DNA from: Lysobacter sp. FW306-1B-D06B
Lineage (GTDB): Bacteria > Pseudomonadota > Gammaproteobacteria > Xanthomonadales > Xanthomonadaceae
DNA length: 64,000 bases
Assembly: GCF_038446665.1 (NCBI RefSeq)
Contig: NZ_CP151802.1
Span: 2,108,001-2,172,000, forward strand
Reading direction: 5' to 3'
Below the pieces are notes generated by a model. It was not told the DNA's origin. It did not search any database and was given only the letters and a program-made list of their open reading frames with translations. Every line of letters starts with the position of its first letter. Positions within the stretch are counted from its first letter, which is position 1. Shown here in pieces: positions 61,680 through 64,000 of the stretch. The position numbers were made by a program, and so were the translations under genes.

Positions 61680-63785
61680 TTACCAGATCACGACCTGCTT
61701 GTCGGCCTCGCGCACCATCGGCTGACCCGGCTTGCACGAGAACGCCGCGGCGAACGCCGGCAGGTTCGACGGCGCGCCGATCGCGCGGAACGTGGCGGGA
61801 GCGTGCTCGTCGGTGGCCAGGCGCAGCTTCAGCTCTTCCGGGGTGAAGTTGCGGCGCCACACGGTGCCCCAGTTGAGGAAGAAGCGCTGGTCGCGCGTCA
61901 GACCGTCGGTCATCGGGTCCGGCTTGCCTTCGGTCGCCTTCTTCATGGCGTCGTAGGCCGTGGCCAGGCCACCGAGGTCGGCGATGTTCTCGCCCAGCGT
62001 CAGCTTGCCGTCGACCTTGCCGCCCGCGTCGGTGCGGTAGGTGTCGAACTGCTGCACGAGCTTGTCGGTGCGGCCGGAGAAGCCCTTGGAATCGGCGTCG
62101 GTCCACCAGTTCTCGAAGTTGCCGCTGGCACCGAAACGGCTGCCCTGGTCGTCGTAGCCGTGCGTCATCTCGTGGCCGATCACCGCGCCGATGCCGCCGT
62201 AGTTGGCCGCGTCATCCGCGTTCGGATCGAAGAACGGCGGCTGCAGGATCGCGGCCGGGAAGACGATCTCGTTCTGCAGCGGGTTGTAGTAGGCGTTCAC
62301 CATCTGCGGCGGCATGCCCCATTCGGTGCGATCGACCGGCTTGCCGATCTTGCCCAGTTCCCACTTGTAGTTGAACTCGTTGGCGGCCAGCACGTTGCCG
62401 ATGTAACTGTCGCGGGTGGTGTCCAGGCCCGTCCAGTCGCGCCACTTGTCCGGGTAGCCGATCTTGGGGGTGAAGGCGGCCCACTTCTCCATCGCCTTCT
62501 TCTTGGTGTCGTCGCCCATCCACGCCAGGTGCTCGATGCGCGTCTTCAGCGACTCGGAGAGGTTCTTCACCAGCTCCTCCATGCGCGCCTTCGACTCCGG
62601 CGGGAAGGCCACCTTCACGTACATCTGGCCCAGCGCTTCGCCGGCCTCGCTCTCGATCACGTCGAGCACGCGCTTGCCGCGTTCCTTCAGTTCCTTCTGA
62701 CCGCGCAGGGTCTTGTTGTAGAAGTTGAAGTTCTCTTCGACGAACGCATCCGACAGGTACGGCGAAGCCGAGTCGACGGTGTGGAAGCGCAGGTACGACT
62801 GCCACTGCTCGGCCGGCACGTCGGCGAGCATCTTGCTGACTTCCTGGTGGAAGGCCGGCATGGCGAGGGAGAACATCGCCGGCGTGGCGACGCCCTGCGA
62901 TTCGAAGAACTTCGTCCACGGGAAGTTCGGCGCGAGCTTGTCGGCATCGGCCGGGCTGATCGGGTTGTAGTACAGCGAGACGTCGCGTTGCAGCGTCTTC
63001 TTGTCGAGCGAGGCGCGCGCCAGGCGCGTCTCGAACGCGATCACGTCCTTGGCCTGCTTGGCGGCGTCGGCGGCGGGAATGCCGCTGAGCTCCAGCACCT
63101 TGGCGACGTGCTGCTCGTAGGCGGCCAGCTTGTCCTTCTTGTCGGCGTCGAAGTAGTACGGCTTGTCCGGCAGGCCCAGGCCGCCCTGCGAGGCGTAGGC
63201 GATGTTGTTCCGGGAATCCTTGAAGTCCGCTTCCGGACCGAAGCCGAACAGCACGTTCTCGCCCTTGGCCGCGCTGGTGCGCAGGTAGTCGGCGATCTTT
63301 TCCTGGCTGTCGAGCGCGGCGATGGCGTCGAGCTGCGGCTTCAGCGGGGCGATGCCCTGCTGGTTGATCTTGGCCGCGTCCATGCCGGTGGCCCAGAAGT
63401 CGCCGACGATCTTTTCCACGCCCTTGGCGTTGGTGTCGGCGCCGGCCTGCTCGGCCAGCTGGCGCTGCACGGCGGTGGAGCGCTCATCGAGCATCTCGAA
63501 CGCGCCCCACGAGGTGCGGTCGCCCGGGATGGCGTTGGCGGCGAGCCACTTGCCGTTGACGTAGCCACCGAAGTCATCGCAGGCGTTCTTGGTGGTGTCC
63601 AGGTCGGACGCGGCGAAGCGGTTCACGCCGGGGAGCTTGCCCTCGTCGAGCGTGTAGGCGGCCGGCTGCGCAGGTTTGGCGGCATCGGCGGCCGGTGCGG
63701 CGGCCTCTTCCTTCTTGCCGCACGCGGTCAGCGCGGCGACGACAGCCAGGGACAGAACGAGGACTTGCGGTTTCTTGAGGCTCAC
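61680..63785 (-). CDS. M13-family metallopeptidase, lipoprotein (PepO-like)
   Basis: 701 aa. GTG start chosen: GGAG lies 6-7 nt upstream and the sequence then reads a clean lipoprotein signal (SLKKPQVLVLSLAVVAALTAC, Cys22). Zinc site HEMTH (538-542) with Glu599 of GENIADLGG; NAYY at 497-500 and the HAPATFRAIG His/Arg pair. Lipid-anchored endo- or oligopeptidase of the neprilysin type. Separated by its own terminator from the paralog downstream, so the two are independent units. Confidence 0.95.
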   Translation of the reverse strand: MSLKKPQVLVLSLAVVAALTACGKKEEAAAPAADAAKPAQPAAYTLDEGKLPGVNRFAASDLDTTKNACDDFGGYVNGKWLAANAIPGDRTSWGAFEMLDERSTAVQRQLAEQAGADTNAKGVEKIVGDFWATGMDAAKINQQGIAPLKPQLDAIAALDSQEKIADYLRTSAAKGENVLFGFGPEADFKDSRNNIAYASQGGLGLPDKPYYFDADKKDKLAAYEQHVAKVLELSGIPAADAAKQAKDVIAFETRLARASLDKKTLQRDVSLYYNPISPADADKLAPNFPWTKFFESQGVATPAMFSLAMPAFHQEVSKMLADVPAEQWQSYLRFHTVDSASPYLSDAFVEENFNFYNKTLRGQKELKERGKRVLDVIESEAGEALGQMYVKVAFPPESKARMEELVKNLSESLKTRIEHLAWMGDDTKKKAMEKWAAFTPKIGYPDKWRDWTGLDTTRDSYIGNVLAANEFNYKWELGKIGKPVDRTEWGMPPQMVNAYYNPLQNEIVFPAAILQPPFFDPNADDAANYGGIGAVIGHEMTHGYDDQGSRFGASGNFENWWTDADSKGFSGRTDKLVQQFDTYRTDAGGKVDGKLTLGENIADLGGLATAYDAMKKATEGKPDPMTDGLTRDQRFFLNWGTVWRRNFTPEELKLRLATDEHAPATFRAIGAPSNLPAFAAAFSCKPGQPMVREADKQVVIW

Positions 63786-64000
63786 GGAGGGCTCCAGCCG
63801 GCAGGCATTGGTGAGTTGGGACAGGCCCCGGACCGGGGCACCGGGCGACATTAGACACGATTGTCCCGAGCCGAGGGTGTCGAAGGTCACGATGACGGGG
63901 GCCTTGGGGTTTGTTCGTACAGCGGCGGGACACTCCCGCCCGGGACGGCCGATCCTGCAAAGCCCGTGGCCCGCACGGCCGTCCAATCCCGCCACCCTCG
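63786..64000. other. Gene-free right edge, upstream region of the M13 lipoprotein gene
   Basis: 215 nt upstream of the lipoprotein start with no supported gene on either strand. It should hold the leftward promoter; a TCTAAT hexamer near 63850 is a -10 candidate without a convincing -35. Confidence 0.4.

Noticed and set aside
61647..63854. 735-codon open frame on the plus strand
   Set aside because: Antisense to the M13 lipoprotein gene; the zinc motifs are on the minus strand.

Overview
The window looks like a chromosomal segment from a high-GC gammaproteobacterium of the Xanthomonadaceae, most likely Lysobacter or a close relative. The evidence is the strong G/C third-position bias, an L1-type subclass B3 metallo-beta-lactamase very like that of Stenotrophomonas, the gene orders ftsB-ispD-ispF-truD-surE-pcm-nlpD, yhbY/rlmE-ftsH-folP and miaA-hfq-hflX-hflK-hflC-DUF2065-purA, and many small REP-like palindromes. 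I found 68 protein-coding genes, one of them cut by the left edge. I found no rRNA, tRNA, insertion sequence, prophage or CRISPR array. All assignments come from reading translated sequence and motifs; no database search was run.

Layout. Bases 1-23.3 kb are accessory and housekeeping genes on both strands: a truncated NarL/LuxR response regulator, a membrane-anchored SRPBCC-GyrI-like fusion, a DNA glycosylase, an M15 peptidase, a four-gene SPFH operon ending in an Arc-type repressor, purT, a large REP cluster (8.9-9.5 kb), an alkaline phosphatase diverging from a dicarboxylate/amino-acid symporter, a B3 beta-lactamase coupled to a NUDIX hydrolase, an FMN reductase with a thioesterase, two tandem NlpC/P60 hydrolases, slyD, and a run of DUF418, D-amino-acid-oxidase-like, glutathione-reductase-like and N-formylglutamate-hydrolase-like genes. 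Bases 23.3-26.8 kb hold two paralogous Gly-rich, PQQ-propeller-like lipoproteins, followed by parE.

Bases 29-45 kb are core genome. pyrG, kdsA, eno, ftsB, ispD, a secreted orphan, ispF and truD run in one direction, and the five genes from ftsB to truD are chained by 4-nt stop/start overlaps. Then come surE-pcm-yqaA-like-nlpD-EEP lipoprotein (no rpoS follows nlpD), and yhbY opposite rlmE-ftsH-folP. Between folP and miaA lies a 620-nt gene-free stretch made of diverged repeats. Three of the repeats carry an inverted pair of DnaA-box-like 9-mers at exactly the same spacing, next to A/T tracts. This is the most interesting non-coding object in the window.

Bases 46.7-53.4 kb are miaA-hfq-hflX-hflK-hflC-DUF2065-purA: tRNA modification, RNA chaperone, ribosome-associated GTPase, the FtsH-modulating HflKC complex and AMP synthesis. 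The HflKC partner protease FtsH is encoded in the preceding cluster. The last 10 kb hold an ExoD-like protein and a CNNM/CorB-like protein, a DUF47-Pit phosphate transport pair, a perfect 10-copy heptanucleotide tandem repeat, an alkyltransferase-like protein lacking the catalytic Cys, a rhomboid protease, and two tandem M13 metallopeptidases. One M13 protein has a degenerate substrate-binding motif.
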